Below, in pieces: positions 8,325-16,684 of a stretch of DNA of 64,000 nucleotides. The notes under the pieces were generated by a model. It was not told the origin of the DNA, made no database searches, and saw nothing but the letters and a program-made list of their open reading frames with translations. The position numbers were made by a program, and so were the translations under genes. Origin of the DNA: Pseudomonas hunanensis (GTDB taxonomy: Bacteria; Pseudomonadota; Gammaproteobacteria; Pseudomonadales; Pseudomonadaceae); contig NZ_QJRC01000080.1 in the NCBI RefSeq assembly GCF_013393325.1, positions 186,001 through 250,000 on the forward strand. The letters run 5' to 3'. The stretch's first letter is position 1. Each line of letters opens with the position of its first letter.

Positions 8325-8354
8325 CGGCATCAGGCGCCCCCGCGCCTGATGCCG
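8325..8354. terminator. Bidirectional hairpin terminator
   Basis: Perfect 13-bp stem CGGCATCAGGCGC (8325-8337) with GCGCCTGATGCCG (8342-8354), loop CCCC, between two convergent genes. There is no clear T-run on the plus side. Confidence 0.7.
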
Positions 8355-8361
8355 AGTACCG

Positions 8362-8574
8362 TCATTTCTCCTGCAGTACCGCCCTGCCTTTCACCGCCCG
8401 CGGCCCGCGCCAGGCCCAGAACAGCAACCCGGGGAATGGTGCGTAGACCACGAACACAATCCACAGCATCTTGCGTTCGGCGCGCCGCTCACTGCCGATG
8501 ATGTGCCAGATGGCCCAGATCTCCAGCAGGATGACCAGGGCCGCGATGATGAGCCAGATCGTACCGATTTCCAT
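8362..8574 (-). CDS. Small PLDc_N-type membrane protein
   Basis: A 70-residue protein starting MEIGTIWLII. It has two hydrophobic helices (IWLIIAALVILLEIWAIWHII and MLWIVFVVYAPFPGLLFWAW) separated by a charged SERRAERK loop, and the family ending WxxRGPRA. This is the pattern of the PLDc_N (cardiolipin synthase N-terminal) domain found as free-standing small proteins. The start at 8574 has GGGAGAG in front; an in-frame codon 21 bases upstream is less likely. Function unknown. Confidence 0.7.
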   Translation of the reverse strand: MEIGTIWLIIAALVILLEIWAIWHIIGSERRAERKMLWIVFVVYAPFPGLLFWAWRGPRAVKGRAVLQEK

Positions 8575-8840
8575 GAGCGCTCTCCCAATTGGCATGTTAT
8601 GGATTGGGTTGCTGCAAGCGCTGAGGGTTCAGATTGATTTTCCCGCCTCAAGGGCCCTCACGCAGTTGCAACCACTGCGCCAGGCTAGACCGGTTGCCTG
8701 AACACGACCTGCAATGCGACACAGCCACCGGGGAGATTGTCTTTCCTCCGGGCACCGTCCACACTCTGCGGGCCAGCCAGGAAGCGGAGTCCAGAGTGCC
8801 CACGCCACGCCAGTTCAGCAAGAAGACCAGCACCAGCAAC

Positions 8841-9803
8841 ATGCTGCGGCTCAAAACCAGCAGCGCCAGTGCCCAGGCTCCCTATCGGGTCGACTTCGTC
8901 CTGCTCGAACACTTCTCGATGGCCAGTTTCACCGTGGCCATGGACGTGCTGGTCACAGCCAACCTGTTGCGCGCCGACAGCTTCCAGTTCACCCCGCTGT
9001 CGCTGGACGGCGACCGCGTGCTCAGCGACCTGGGGCTGGAACTGGTGGCCACCGAGCTGTCCGCCGAAGCGTTGCGGGAGCTGGACCTGTTGGTGATCTG
9101 TGGCGGCTTGCGCACACCGCTGAAGTACCCGGAACTCGACCGCCTGCTGGACGACTGCGCCACCCACGGCATGGCCCTGGGCGGCTTGTGGAACGGTGCC
9201 TGGTTTCTTGGCCGCGCCGGGGTGCTGGACGACTATGGCTGCAGCATCCACCCCGAACAGCGCGCCAGCCTGTCCGAACGCAGCCCGCAAACACGTATTA
9301 CCCCGGCAAGCTTCACCCTCGACCGCGATCGCCTGAGCGCCGCCAGCCCCAATGGCGCCATGGAGCTGATGCTGGGCCTGGTGCGCCGGCTGTATGGTGA
9401 CGGCCTGGCCGAAGGCGTGGAGGAAATCCTGTCGTTCTCCGGTGCGCGCTACCGCCAGGTTGGCCCGGGGGCGAAGAAGTCCATGAGCCTGCACCTGCGT
9501 ACCATCGTCGAGCTCATGGAAAACAACCTTGAGGAAACCCTCAGCCTCGACCAACTGGCGGCCTACAGCGGGCGCTCGCGGCGGCAGATCGACCGGCTGT
9601 TCCAGGCCCAGCTTGGCACGTCGCCACGGCGTTACTACATGGAGCTGCGCATCACCAAAAGCCGCCGCCTGCTGCAGTACTCCGACCTGTCGGTGATGGA
9701 CGTGGCAGTGGCCTGCGGCTTTGTTTCGGTGTCGCACTTCAGCAAGTGCTATGCGGCGTACTTTGGTTACCCGCCGTCACGTGAGCAGCGGCTGGGCGAG
9801 TGA
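8841..9803 (+). CDS. GlxA-type AraC family regulator (DJ-1/PfpI + AraC HTH)
   Basis: About 320 residues from the ATG at 8841. A GTG at 8796, in frame and preceded by GGAG at six bases, is an equally good alternative start. The N-terminal ~190 residues form a DJ-1/PfpI-like sensor (YRVDFVLLEHFSMASFTVAMDVL; LDLLVICGGL; GGLWNGAWFLGRAGVLDDY). The nucleophile-elbow cysteine of enzymes in this fold is replaced by Asn, as is usual for regulators. The C-terminal region has the AraC double HTH: LSLDQLAAYSGRSRRQIDRLF and VAVACGFVSVSHFSKCYAAYFG. GbdR/ArgR/CdhR are relatives that sense quaternary amines or amino acids. The ligand is unknown here. Confidence 0.83.
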   Translation: MLRLKTSSASAQAPYRVDFVLLEHFSMASFTVAMDVLVTANLLRADSFQFTPLSLDGDRVLSDLGLELVATELSAEALRELDLLVICGGLRTPLKYPELDRLLDDCATHGMALGGLWNGAWFLGRAGVLDDYGCSIHPEQRASLSERSPQTRITPASFTLDRDRLSAASPNGAMELMLGLVRRLYGDGLAEGVEEILSFSGARYRQVGPGAKKSMSLHLRTIVELMENNLEETLSLDQLAAYSGRSRRQIDRLFQAQLGTSPRRYYMELRITKSRRLLQYSDLSVMDVAVACGFVSVSHFSKCYAAYFGYPPSREQRLGE

Positions 9804-9810
9804 GCGGCGT

Positions 9811-10482
9811 TCAGGCGCGGATGTAGCGCAATACGGCGTCACAGATCATGGCCTTGTGGCGCTGCTTGACCTGGTCATCAGACAGATCGATCTGGAAGAT
9901 CTCGCCAAAGGTGTGGCGGTTCGACACCCGGTAGAAACAGAACGAGCTCATCAGCATGTGCAGGTCGATAACCTCGATGCCGGTGCGGAACACGCCTTCC
10001 TGCACGCCACGATGCAGGGTGTTGCCCAAGGCTTCGAGCACCAGGCTGCTCATTTCGCGAATGGCCGGCGACTGCTTGACGTATTCCCCGTAGTGGATGT
10101 TTTCGGTGCAGATGATGCGCACGAAATCGACATTGCGGTCGTGGTGATCGAAGGTGAACTCCACCAGCCGGCGTATCGCCTGCTCAGCCGGTAACGACTC
10201 CAGGTCCAGGCTCTGCTCGGTCTTGCGAATATCCCCGTACAGCTTCACCAGGCACTCGCAGTACAGCTGCTCCTTGCTGCCGAAGTAGTAGTAGATCATG
10301 CGCTTGGAGGTAGCGGTACGCTCGGCGATGGCGTCCACGCGTGCGCCGGCCAGCCCTTGCTGGACGAACTCGTTGATGGCGGCCTGGAGGATGTCCTCGC
10401 GGGTTTTCTCGGGGTTGTTCTTGCGCGTTTTGCGCCCCCCTTCGGTTTCAGGCTGGCCGAGGCTGACTACGGAATCACTCAT
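9811..10482 (-). CDS. TetR/AcrR family transcriptional regulator
   Basis: A 223-residue repressor-type protein. Residues ~25-75 hold the TetR HTH: KTREDILQAAINEFVQQGLAGARVDAIAERTATSKRMIYYYFGSKEQLY, the last part being the classic recognition helix and YYYF signature. The remainder is an all-helical ligand domain. The ATG at 10482 has GAGTGGG in front and is preferred over the in-frame GTG two codons earlier. It is divergent from an EamA-type transporter gene (171 bp between starts), a usual arrangement for a TetR repressor and its exporter target; that link is inferred. Confidence 0.88.
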   Translation of the reverse strand: MSDSVVSLGQPETEGGRKTRKNNPEKTREDILQAAINEFVQQGLAGARVDAIAERTATSKRMIYYYFGSKEQLYCECLVKLYGDIRKTEQSLDLESLPAEQAIRRLVEFTFDHHDRNVDFVRIICTENIHYGEYVKQSPAIREMSSLVLEALGNTLHRGVQEGVFRTGIEVIDLHMLMSSFCFYRVSNRHTFGEIFQIDLSDDQVKQRHKAMICDAVLRYIRA

Positions 10483-10653
10483 ACCCACTCACAGGCTATT
10501 TATTGGAATGTGGGGGGATTATCCGCGAGCGCGGCCACGCAGGGAAGCACGCTGTTGGTCGGGTAGCCATAACGCATTGTGGCTGGCGGGCCTTGATATC
10601 GCGCCCCGCAACCCGCTAGCCTGCCTGCCCTTGCCGTGGATGGACCCTGCCTC

Positions 10654-11538
10654 ATGCACCCGCGCGACCTCGCCGCCTACCTGTTCCTGGCCATCGCCTG
10701 GGGCTTTTCTTTCCTGGTGCTGCTCAAGGTGGTGCATGCCTTTGGCTGGGTGGGCGCGGTCAGCCTACGGGCACTGATTGCCAGCGGCACCCTGGCGACC
10801 CTTGCCGCCCTGTTGGGCCGCAGGCTGCGCCTGCGCTCGCTGCTGGTACCCTTGCTGGTGGTGGGCGCGACCACGGTGGCCGGGCAACTGATCGGCATGT
10901 CATACGCCACCCCACGTATCGGTACGGCCATGGCGGCCATTTTTGTCGCCACCATTCCGCTGTTTTCTATGCTGATCGGGCGGGTGTGGGGGCTGGAGAA
11001 AATCACCCCGCAAGGCCTGGCCGGGCTGCTGCTGGGTATTGTCGGCATCGTCATACTGGTCGGTTTTCCGGCCCGCCCTGTAGATGACGATTTCATCCAC
11101 GGCTGCATCGCTTCGCTGCTAGGCGCCATCAGCGCCGCCTACGGCAGCAATTACGCCAGCCTGCACCTGCGCGGCCAGGACCCGTGGACAGTCACCGGCG
11201 GCGCGTTCCTGGCTGGCGGGCTGCTGACCCTGCCGCTGCTGCTGGTAGTACCGGTGCCCAGCGTGCCACAGGCGGGCGATTGGCTTTACCTGCTGATTAG
11301 CGGCGCAGTGATGAGCGCTACCACCTATGTACTGTATTTTGGCCTGGTAGCCCGCATCGGCGCGACCCGCGCCATCAGCGTGGAGTTCGTGGTCACGCTG
11401 GTAGCGGTATTGGTCGGCGCGCTGTTTCTCGATGAAGCCCTTAGCCTGTTGCAGGCAGCAGGTGGCCTGATAATTCTGCTTGGCTGCATGCTGGTGCTGG
11501 GCCTGCTGCCAAGGCGCAAGCAGCGGCTGCCCAGCTAG
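10654..11538 (+). CDS. EamA/DMT superfamily transporter
   Basis: A 294-residue inner-membrane protein with ten predicted helices in two EamA repeats: AAYLFLAIAWGFSFLVLLKVV at the start, IGTAMAAIFVATIPLFSMLIGRVWGLEKIT closing the first half, and LLQAAGGLIILLGCMLVLGLLPRR at the end. The FDEAL-type segment of the second repeat (VGALFLDEALSLLQ) is intact. An in-frame GTG at 10636 is an alternative start. It is divergent from the TetR gene, its likely regulator. Exported substrate unknown. Confidence 0.85.
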   Translation: MHPRDLAAYLFLAIAWGFSFLVLLKVVHAFGWVGAVSLRALIASGTLATLAALLGRRLRLRSLLVPLLVVGATTVAGQLIGMSYATPRIGTAMAAIFVATIPLFSMLIGRVWGLEKITPQGLAGLLLGIVGIVILVGFPARPVDDDFIHGCIASLLGAISAAYGSNYASLHLRGQDPWTVTGGAFLAGGLLTLPLLLVVPVPSVPQAGDWLYLLISGAVMSATTYVLYFGLVARIGATRAISVEFVVTLVAVLVGALFLDEALSLLQAAGGLIILLGCMLVLGLLPRRKQRLPS

Positions 11539-11545
11539 TGCGGGG

Positions 11546-12430
11546 TCAGTCGCGCTGGGCGGTGTCGCGCGTCGGTGGCGGGGTCAGGTGCAGCACGCGA
11601 TTGCGCCCGCCCTCGGCGAGCAAGTAGCCGCCCTTGCCGTCTGCCACGATCGACTGCGGCGCCTTGAGGAAGGTCAGCATGGTGTGCTGGACGCCGTCAG
11701 CGTCGATGAGCAACAAGCGCGCGCGGTGCGTGTTGTCCTCGCTGATCCACAGGCCACGTTGGTCACAGTACAAGAACGTAGGGTTACGCAGGCCGTCGAC
11801 CACTACTGGGTCGCGGCCATCGTCGGACAGGGCGCGGACCTTGCCATTGGCCTTTTCGGTATACAGCAGGCGGCCATCACTGCAACGGGTAAGGCCTTCG
11901 GTTTCGGTCAGGCCGGAACGCAGCACATCGAGCTGGCCGCTGTTCCAGTCATAGCGCATCAGGCGGCCGTTGCCCTTGCGGTCTTCGATAGCGAACAGAT
12001 GGTCGCCGTCGTTCCACAGGCCTTGCACGCTCTCGCCATCGAACAGGTGGGTTACCTGGCCATCGCGAGACAGGCTGACGGGAGCCTGACCACCTTCCTG
12101 GCTGAACACCCAACCGCCCTGCGCCGCCACCATGCCATCAGGCTTGGACAGGTTGTCGATCACCACCACGCGATCACCGCTAGCGGTGATCTTGAGGATG
12201 CTGCCCCGGCCGTCGTCCAGCTCACGGCTGACCAGCAAGCTGCCATCGGCTTGTGGCAGCAACGAGGCGGCCTTGGTCACGTCGCGATGCAACACCTCGA
12301 CATCCCAACCGGAAGCGGCCTGAACCGGGTAGAAACTTTGCCAGGCGAAGAAGCCCAGGGTGGCCACGAGCAGGCCAGTGGTGGCAGTCAAGGCGATGCG
12401 GGTGCTGCGCTTGCGCAGGATGTGCGGCAT
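11546..12430 (-). CDS. Membrane-anchored beta-propeller (NHL/SMP-30-like) protein
   Basis: A 294-residue protein with an N-terminal anchor (IALTATTGLLVATLGFFAWQSFYP) followed by about six blade-like repeats: ASLLPQADGSLLVSRELDDG, ILKITASGDRVVVIDNLSKPDGM, GLTETEGLTRCSDGRLLYTEKANGK, ADGKGGYLLAEGGRNRVLHL. The repeated G-x-L-x(3)-E/D-blade edges suit a six-bladed NHL or SMP-30/strictosidine-synthase-like propeller facing the periplasm. No catalytic metal ligands can be assigned with confidence. AGGAG precedes the ATG at 12430. It converges with the EamA gene, seven bases apart. Confidence 0.65.
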   Translation of the reverse strand: MPHILRKRSTRIALTATTGLLVATLGFFAWQSFYPVQAASGWDVEVLHRDVTKAASLLPQADGSLLVSRELDDGRGSILKITASGDRVVVIDNLSKPDGMVAAQGGWVFSQEGGQAPVSLSRDGQVTHLFDGESVQGLWNDGDHLFAIEDRKGNGRLMRYDWNSGQLDVLRSGLTETEGLTRCSDGRLLYTEKANGKVRALSDDGRDPVVVDGLRNPTFLYCDQRGLWISEDNTHRARLLLIDADGVQHTMLTFLKAPQSIVADGKGGYLLAEGGRNRVLHLTPPPTRDTAQRD

Positions 12431-12627
12431 GTAGGGCTCCTCGGGATTGCTGGGGATCCTAGCAAGCGAATGTGAAAAAAATGTCGAAACCCACCGTACA
12501 GTTACAAAACAAAAGGATATAAAAATAACAAAACAATCTAACAAACTGGAATATATAAATTGAAAGCCTAACGCCGGCTCCTTAGTCTGGATGCATCGCC
12601 TCTCAGCCGATTCAAGGAACTATGCCC
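12431..12627. other. AT-rich divergent promoter region
   Basis: About 200 bp between the propeller gene (minus) and the binding-protein gene (plus). The middle ~100 bp (12470-12570) is far more AT-rich than its neighbours (runs such as ACAAAACAAAAGGATATAAAAATAACAAAAC). It probably contains both promoters; no operator or RNA gene could be identified. Confidence 0.5.
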
Positions 12628-13608
12628 ATGCCCGCCCGCACCTTCTCTCCCCTACGCCGTCTGCTGATCGGCGGATTGCTGGCCAGTGTCGCCAGCGCCT
12701 TGCTGCCCTGGTCCGAAGCCATTGCCGATGACGCCAAGACCCTGCGCATCGGTTACCAGAAGTTCAACAGCATCAACATCCTCAAAGGCAGCGGCGCGCT
12801 GGAGAAGGCCCTGGCACCGCAAGGCGTGAACGTGAGCTGGCACGAGTTTGCCGCCGGCCCGCAGTTGCTCGAAGCGCTGAGCACTGGCGCCATCGACCTC
12901 GGCCACGCTGCCGACGCCCCGTCGGTATTCGCCCAAGCCGCAGGCAAGCCGGTGGTGTACCTGGCTGCCGAACAACCGTATCCACGCGGCATCGGCCTGG
13001 TGGTGCGCGAGCAGGACCACCTGGCCAGCGTGCAGGACCTCAAAGGCAAGCGCGTGGCTACCGGCCGTGGCTGGAATGCCCAGTACCTGCTGGCCGTCGC
13101 GCTGGAACAAGCGGGCCTCAGCTATCAGGACATCACCCCCGCCTACGTCAACAATGCCGCCGATGCCGTGGCCGCGCTGCAATCGGGCAGTGTCCAGGCG
13201 GTGACCCTGTGGGACCCGTTCCTCGCCGCCGCAGAAAGCCAACCAGGGCTGAAAAACCTGCGCGACGGCAGCGGCCTGTCCAACAACCGCACCTTCTACC
13301 TGTCCACCGCCAGCTATGCCGACCAGCACCGTGCGCTGCTGAAGACCTTCTTTACCGAACTGGGCAAGGTCAGCCAGTGGGCCAACGCCAAGCCAGCCGA
13401 AGTCGCCGCGCTGCTGGCTCCGCAGCTGGGTATCAGCGCCAACGTGTTGGAAGTGGCCAGCGAACGGCGCAACTACAACGCCGTGGCCATTACCCCGCAG
13501 ATCGTTGCCGAACAACAGAAGCTGGCCGATACCTTCCAGGGCCTAGGCCTGATTCCACGCAAGCTGCAGGTGGCCGATGCGGTCTACCCGGCTTCCGTGT
13601 TGCCTTGA
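12628..13608 (+). CDS. ABC transporter substrate-binding protein, sulfonate type (SsuA/TauA-like)
   Basis: A 326-residue periplasmic binding protein with signal peptide (LRRLLIGGLLASVASALLPWSEAIA). The mature region has SsuA-family motifs: LRIGYQKFNSINILKGSGALEKAL, EFAAGPQLLEALSTGAIDLGHAADAPSVFAQAAG, VQDLKGKRVATGRGWNAQYLLAVALEQAGL. Members bind alkanesulfonates, taurine or related esters. Start at 12628 is chosen over the ATG at 12622 because AAGGAA is then nine bases upstream. No permease or ATPase subunit is present in the window; the next gene is a flavin monooxygenase, a pairing seen in sulfur-scavenging clusters. Confidence 0.85.
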   Translation: MPARTFSPLRRLLIGGLLASVASALLPWSEAIADDAKTLRIGYQKFNSINILKGSGALEKALAPQGVNVSWHEFAAGPQLLEALSTGAIDLGHAADAPSVFAQAAGKPVVYLAAEQPYPRGIGLVVREQDHLASVQDLKGKRVATGRGWNAQYLLAVALEQAGLSYQDITPAYVNNAADAVAALQSGSVQAVTLWDPFLAAAESQPGLKNLRDGSGLSNNRTFYLSTASYADQHRALLKTFFTELGKVSQWANAKPAEVAALLAPQLGISANVLEVASERRNYNAVAITPQIVAEQQKLADTFQGLGLIPRKLQVADAVYPASVLP

Positions 13609-13624
13609 GCGGAGCGCGCCGACC

Positions 13625-15016
13625 ATGCCTCGCCCGATCCGCTTCAACGCCTTCAGCATGAACGCTGCCAGCCACCAATCCCCCGGCCTGTGGCGCCACC
13701 CACGCAACACCAGCGTGGCGTTCAACCGCCTGAACTACTGGACCGACCTGGCCCGCCTGCTTGAACGGGGCCTGTTCGACGCACTCTTCATTGCCGATGT
13801 GCTGGGCATCTACGACGTTTACCAGGGCGGCCCTGAAGCCGCCCTGCGCGGCGGCGTGCAGGTGCCGGTCAACGACCCGCTACTGCTGGTGCCGGCGATG
13901 GCCGGCGTTACCGAACACCTGGGTTTCGGTGTCACCTTCTCGTTGACCTACGAGCACCCTTACCCCTTCGCCCGGCGCATGTCCACGCTCGATCACCTGA
14001 GCAGTGGCCGGGTCGGCTGGAACATCGTCACCGGCTACCTGGACAGCGCCGCCCGCAACCTGGGCCTGGCGCGTCAACTGGGCCACGACCAACGCTACGA
14101 CCTGGCCGAGGAATACCTGCAGGTGTTGTACAAACTGTGGGAAAAAAGCTGGGACGACGATGCCGTGCTGCTGGAACGCGACAGTGGGCGCTATATCGAA
14201 CCCTCGCGGGTACACCCCATCAACCATGTGGGCGAGCATTTTCAGGTGCCCGGCATGCACCTGTGCCAGCCGTCGCCGCAGCGCACGCCGGTGCTGTTCC
14301 AGGCCGGGGCTTCGGCACGCGGCCAGCAGTTTGCCGCACGGCATGCCGAATGCGTGTTCATCAGCGGCCCAACGCCCACGGTGTTGCGCCGCTACGCCGA
14401 CGGCATTCGCCAGGCCAGCGAGGCAGCTGGGCGTGGCCGTGACGAAGTGCTGATATACGCCCAGGCGCTATTGATCGTCGCCCCCACGAGGGAGCAAGCC
14501 GAGGCTCGCTTCGCCGAATACCGGCGCTATGTCGACCTGGACGCCGCCCTGGCACTGTTGTCGGGCTGGACCGGTATCGACTTTGCGGGCCTCGACCCCG
14601 ACGCGCCGATCGAATACGTCGAAAACGACGCTGGCCGCGCTGCCTTGGCGGCCTTTACGGCAGCCGACCCTGGCCGCCGCTGGACCGTACGCGAGGCCGC
14701 CGAGTTCGTTGGCCTGGGGGGCCGAGGCCCGGTGTTGGTGGGTGCCGCCAGCGAGGTGGCCGACCAGCTGGAAAGCTGGCTGGACCAGACCGGCATCGAT
14801 GGTTTCAACCTGACGTACGCCGTGCAACCGGACGACCTGGCCAATGTGGTCGAGCTATTGGTGCCCGAGCTGCAGCGCCGCGGCCGCTACCCGCTGAACT
14901 ACACCGAAGGTACCTTGCGCCACAAACTGTTCGGCCAAGGCGACCAGTTACCGGAACAGCATGTTGGGCGTCAGGTAGACATTCAGCAATCAAATACCGG
15001 GTATTCCAACATTTAA
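13625..15016 (+). CDS. NtaA/DmoA family FMN-dependent monooxygenase
   Basis: A 463-residue luciferase-like flavin monooxygenase. It shows the family pattern: PIRFNAFSMNAASHQSPGLWRHP at the start, YWTDLARLLERGLFDALFIADVLG, GVTFSLTYEHPYPFARRMSTLDHLSSGRVGWNIVTGYLDSAARNLG and YDLAEEYLQVLYKLWEKSWDDDA. This subgroup (NtaA/SnaA/SoxA/DszA) oxidises sulfonates, nitrilotriacetate, dibenzothiophene sulfone or similar compounds using reduced FMN from a separate reductase. It lies 16 bp after the binding-protein gene, so the two form an operon, probably for sulfur or xenobiotic acquisition. A partner flavin reductase is not in the window. Confidence 0.87.
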   Translation: MPRPIRFNAFSMNAASHQSPGLWRHPRNTSVAFNRLNYWTDLARLLERGLFDALFIADVLGIYDVYQGGPEAALRGGVQVPVNDPLLLVPAMAGVTEHLGFGVTFSLTYEHPYPFARRMSTLDHLSSGRVGWNIVTGYLDSAARNLGLARQLGHDQRYDLAEEYLQVLYKLWEKSWDDDAVLLERDSGRYIEPSRVHPINHVGEHFQVPGMHLCQPSPQRTPVLFQAGASARGQQFAARHAECVFISGPTPTVLRRYADGIRQASEAAGRGRDEVLIYAQALLIVAPTREQAEARFAEYRRYVDLDAALALLSGWTGIDFAGLDPDAPIEYVENDAGRAALAAFTAADPGRRWTVREAAEFVGLGGRGPVLVGAASEVADQLESWLDQTGIDGFNLTYAVQPDDLANVVELLVPELQRRGRYPLNYTEGTLRHKLFGQGDQLPEQHVGRQVDIQQSNTGYSNI

Positions 15017-15065
15017 TTTGTGGATGGCGCGCGCTCGACCCTATTCTGTCGCCACATCCCCTGCG

Positions 15066-15083
15066 CCGCACCGGCCGGTGCGG
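15066..15083. repeat. Perfect 18-bp GC palindrome in the leader of the cupin gene
   Basis: CCGCACCGG-CCGGTGCGG lies 40 bp upstream of the ureidoglycine aminohydrolase ATG and 50 bp after the monooxygenase stop. No T-run follows. It could be an operator or a transcript hairpin. Confidence 0.45.
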
Positions 15084-15122
15084 TTCAAGGCACGGGGAGA
15101 GAACAACAAGTCGAGATCGTCC

Positions 15123-15959
15123 ATGTCGAACCATTCGTACTTCGCCCCCCACGGTGGGCACCCGGCTCAAACCGAGCTGCTGACTGACCGTGCCATGTTC
15201 ACCGAAGCCTACGCTGTCATCCCTAAAGGCGTGATGCGTGACATCGTCACCAGCCACCTGCCGTTCTGGGACAAGATGCGCATGTGGGTCATCGCCCGTC
15301 CGCTGACCGGCTTTGCCGAAACCTTCTCCCAGTACATCGTCGAGCTGGCCCCGGAAGGCGGCAGCGAGCGCCCTGAGCTGGACCCGAACGCGGAAGCCGT
15401 GGTGTTCATCGTAGAGGGCGAACTGGACATCACCGTCGAAGGCAAGCACCACACCCTGGTACCAGGCGGCTACGCCTTCCTGGCCCCGGGCGCCGAATGG
15501 AGCCTGCGCAACAACAGCAAGTCCAACGTCACCTTCCACTGGCTGCGCAAGCACTACCAGAAAGTTGAAGGCCTGGACGTACCAGAATCCTTCGTCACCC
15601 ACCGTGACAACGCCACCGTCATCGAGATGCCGGGCACCGAAGGCCGCTGGAAAACCACCCGTTTCGTCGACATGGCCGACATGCGCCACGACATGCACGT
15701 GAACATCGTCACCTTCCAGCCGGGCGGCGTGATCCCGTTCGCTGAAACCCACGTGATGGAACACGGCCTGTACGTGCTGGAAGGCAAGGCGGTGTATCGC
15801 CTGAACCAGGACTGGGTCGAAGTGGAAGCTGGCGACTTCATGTGGCTGCGCGCCTTCTGCCCGCAAGCCTGCTACGCCGGCGGCCCAGGCAACTTCAGCT
15901 ACTTGCTGTACAAGGACGTGAACCGTCACGTACACCTGACACTGAACCCTAAGCGCTAA
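15123..15959 (+). CDS. (S)-ureidoglycine aminohydrolase (bicupin)
   Basis: A 278-residue cytoplasmic bicupin. Two cupin halves are visible: EAVVFIVEGELDITVEGKHHTLVPGGYAFLAPGAEW in the first and GGVIPFAETHVMEHGLYVLEGKAVYRLNQDWVEVEAGDFMWLRAFCPQACYAGG in the second. The second half carries the manganese ligands of UGHY/AllE (E..H.MEHG.Y and the downstream Gln/His-type position). The enzyme releases ammonia from (S)-ureidoglycine, forming (S)-ureidoglycolate in purine/allantoin breakdown. Start at 15123 gives a normal N-terminus (MSNHSYFAPHGGHP); the open frame extends further upstream without a good site. No other allantoin genes are nearby. A strong terminator follows. Confidence 0.85.
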   Translation: MSNHSYFAPHGGHPAQTELLTDRAMFTEAYAVIPKGVMRDIVTSHLPFWDKMRMWVIARPLTGFAETFSQYIVELAPEGGSERPELDPNAEAVVFIVEGELDITVEGKHHTLVPGGYAFLAPGAEWSLRNNSKSNVTFHWLRKHYQKVEGLDVPESFVTHRDNATVIEMPGTEGRWKTTRFVDMADMRHDMHVNIVTFQPGGVIPFAETHVMEHGLYVLEGKAVYRLNQDWVEVEAGDFMWLRAFCPQACYAGGPGNFSYLLYKDVNRHVHLTLNPKR

Positions 15960-15977
15960 GCCCAGGCTGATGCCCGC

Positions 15978-16007
15978 AAGCCCGCCAACCTGGCGGGCTT
16001 TCTGTTT
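15978..16007 (+). terminator. Rho-independent terminator
   Basis: AAGCCCGCCA (15978-15987), loop ACC, TGGCGGGCTT (15991-16000), then TCTGTTT. Perfect 10-bp stem 19 bp after the aminohydrolase stop. Confidence 0.88.
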
Positions 16008-16049
16008 GCCGCGCATACTCAAACACCCATCCCTCGCGCGGTACCAGCC

Positions 16050-16649
16050 ATGAACCGCTGCCTGCTGCTCGCCGCCCTGCTGCTGTGCACCTCTGCCCTG
16101 GCTGCCGATGACTGGAACCTGGCCTACGATCGCGAAGGCATTCGCGTGTACCTGAGCGCCGCAGCGGATTCGCCCTACCAGCAATTTCGTGGCGTGAGCA
16201 CCATGAAAGCCAGCGTACGTACCCTTACCGACCTGCAAGAGAACCTGCGCGTAGCCTGCAAATGGCTGTACGCCTGTGACCAGATGCGTTTGCTGGACGT
16301 GGACGGCGCCAATACCTGGGTGTACCTGACCACCAACCTGCCCTGGCCGACGATGCCGCGGGACATCGTGCTGAAGGTGACCAGCGAACACCTGGACGAC
16401 GGCACCCTGCTGCGGCACCTGAGTGCCGAGCCCGACAGGATCCCCAAGGTGGACGGGCTGATCCGCGTGCAGCACCTGAGCGGCGAGTGGCGGATGAAGC
16501 CGCTGGGTGAGCGCGAAACCGAAGTGACGTATCAGTTGCAAGCCGACCCGGCCGGGGACGTGCCGGGCTGGCTTGCCAATCGGTTCGTGGTGGATGCACC
16601 AGTGGTGACGTTGCGTACGTTGCGGGCGGTGGCTGAGCGCCAGCCTTGA
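16050..16649 (+). CDS. START domain-containing exported protein
   Basis: A 199-residue protein with signal peptide (MNRCLLLAALLLCTSALAA) and a lipid-binding START-like fold. The pattern is DDWNLAYDREGIRVYLSAAADSPYQQFRGVSTMKAS, then LYACDQMRLLD, VYLTTNLPWPTMPRDIVLKVTSE, GLIRVQHLSGEWRMKPLG and TEVTYQLQADPAGDVPGWLANRFVVDAP. The PGWLAN segment near the C-terminus is characteristic of bacterial START proteins. It probably carries or senses a lipid in the periplasm; the ligand is unknown. It is a lone gene between a terminator and a convergent permease gene. Confidence 0.83.
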   Translation: MNRCLLLAALLLCTSALAADDWNLAYDREGIRVYLSAAADSPYQQFRGVSTMKASVRTLTDLQENLRVACKWLYACDQMRLLDVDGANTWVYLTTNLPWPTMPRDIVLKVTSEHLDDGTLLRHLSAEPDRIPKVDGLIRVQHLSGEWRMKPLGERETEVTYQLQADPAGDVPGWLANRFVVDAPVVTLRTLRAVAERQP

Positions 16650-16684
16650 GGTGTGGGCAGCCCTGCGCTTTACGGCCGCGAACG

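Noticed and set aside
12431..12627. Replication origin or sRNA in the AT-rich region
   Set aside because: No DnaA boxes, iterons, terminator or conserved RNA features were visible; it is explained as a divergent promoter region.
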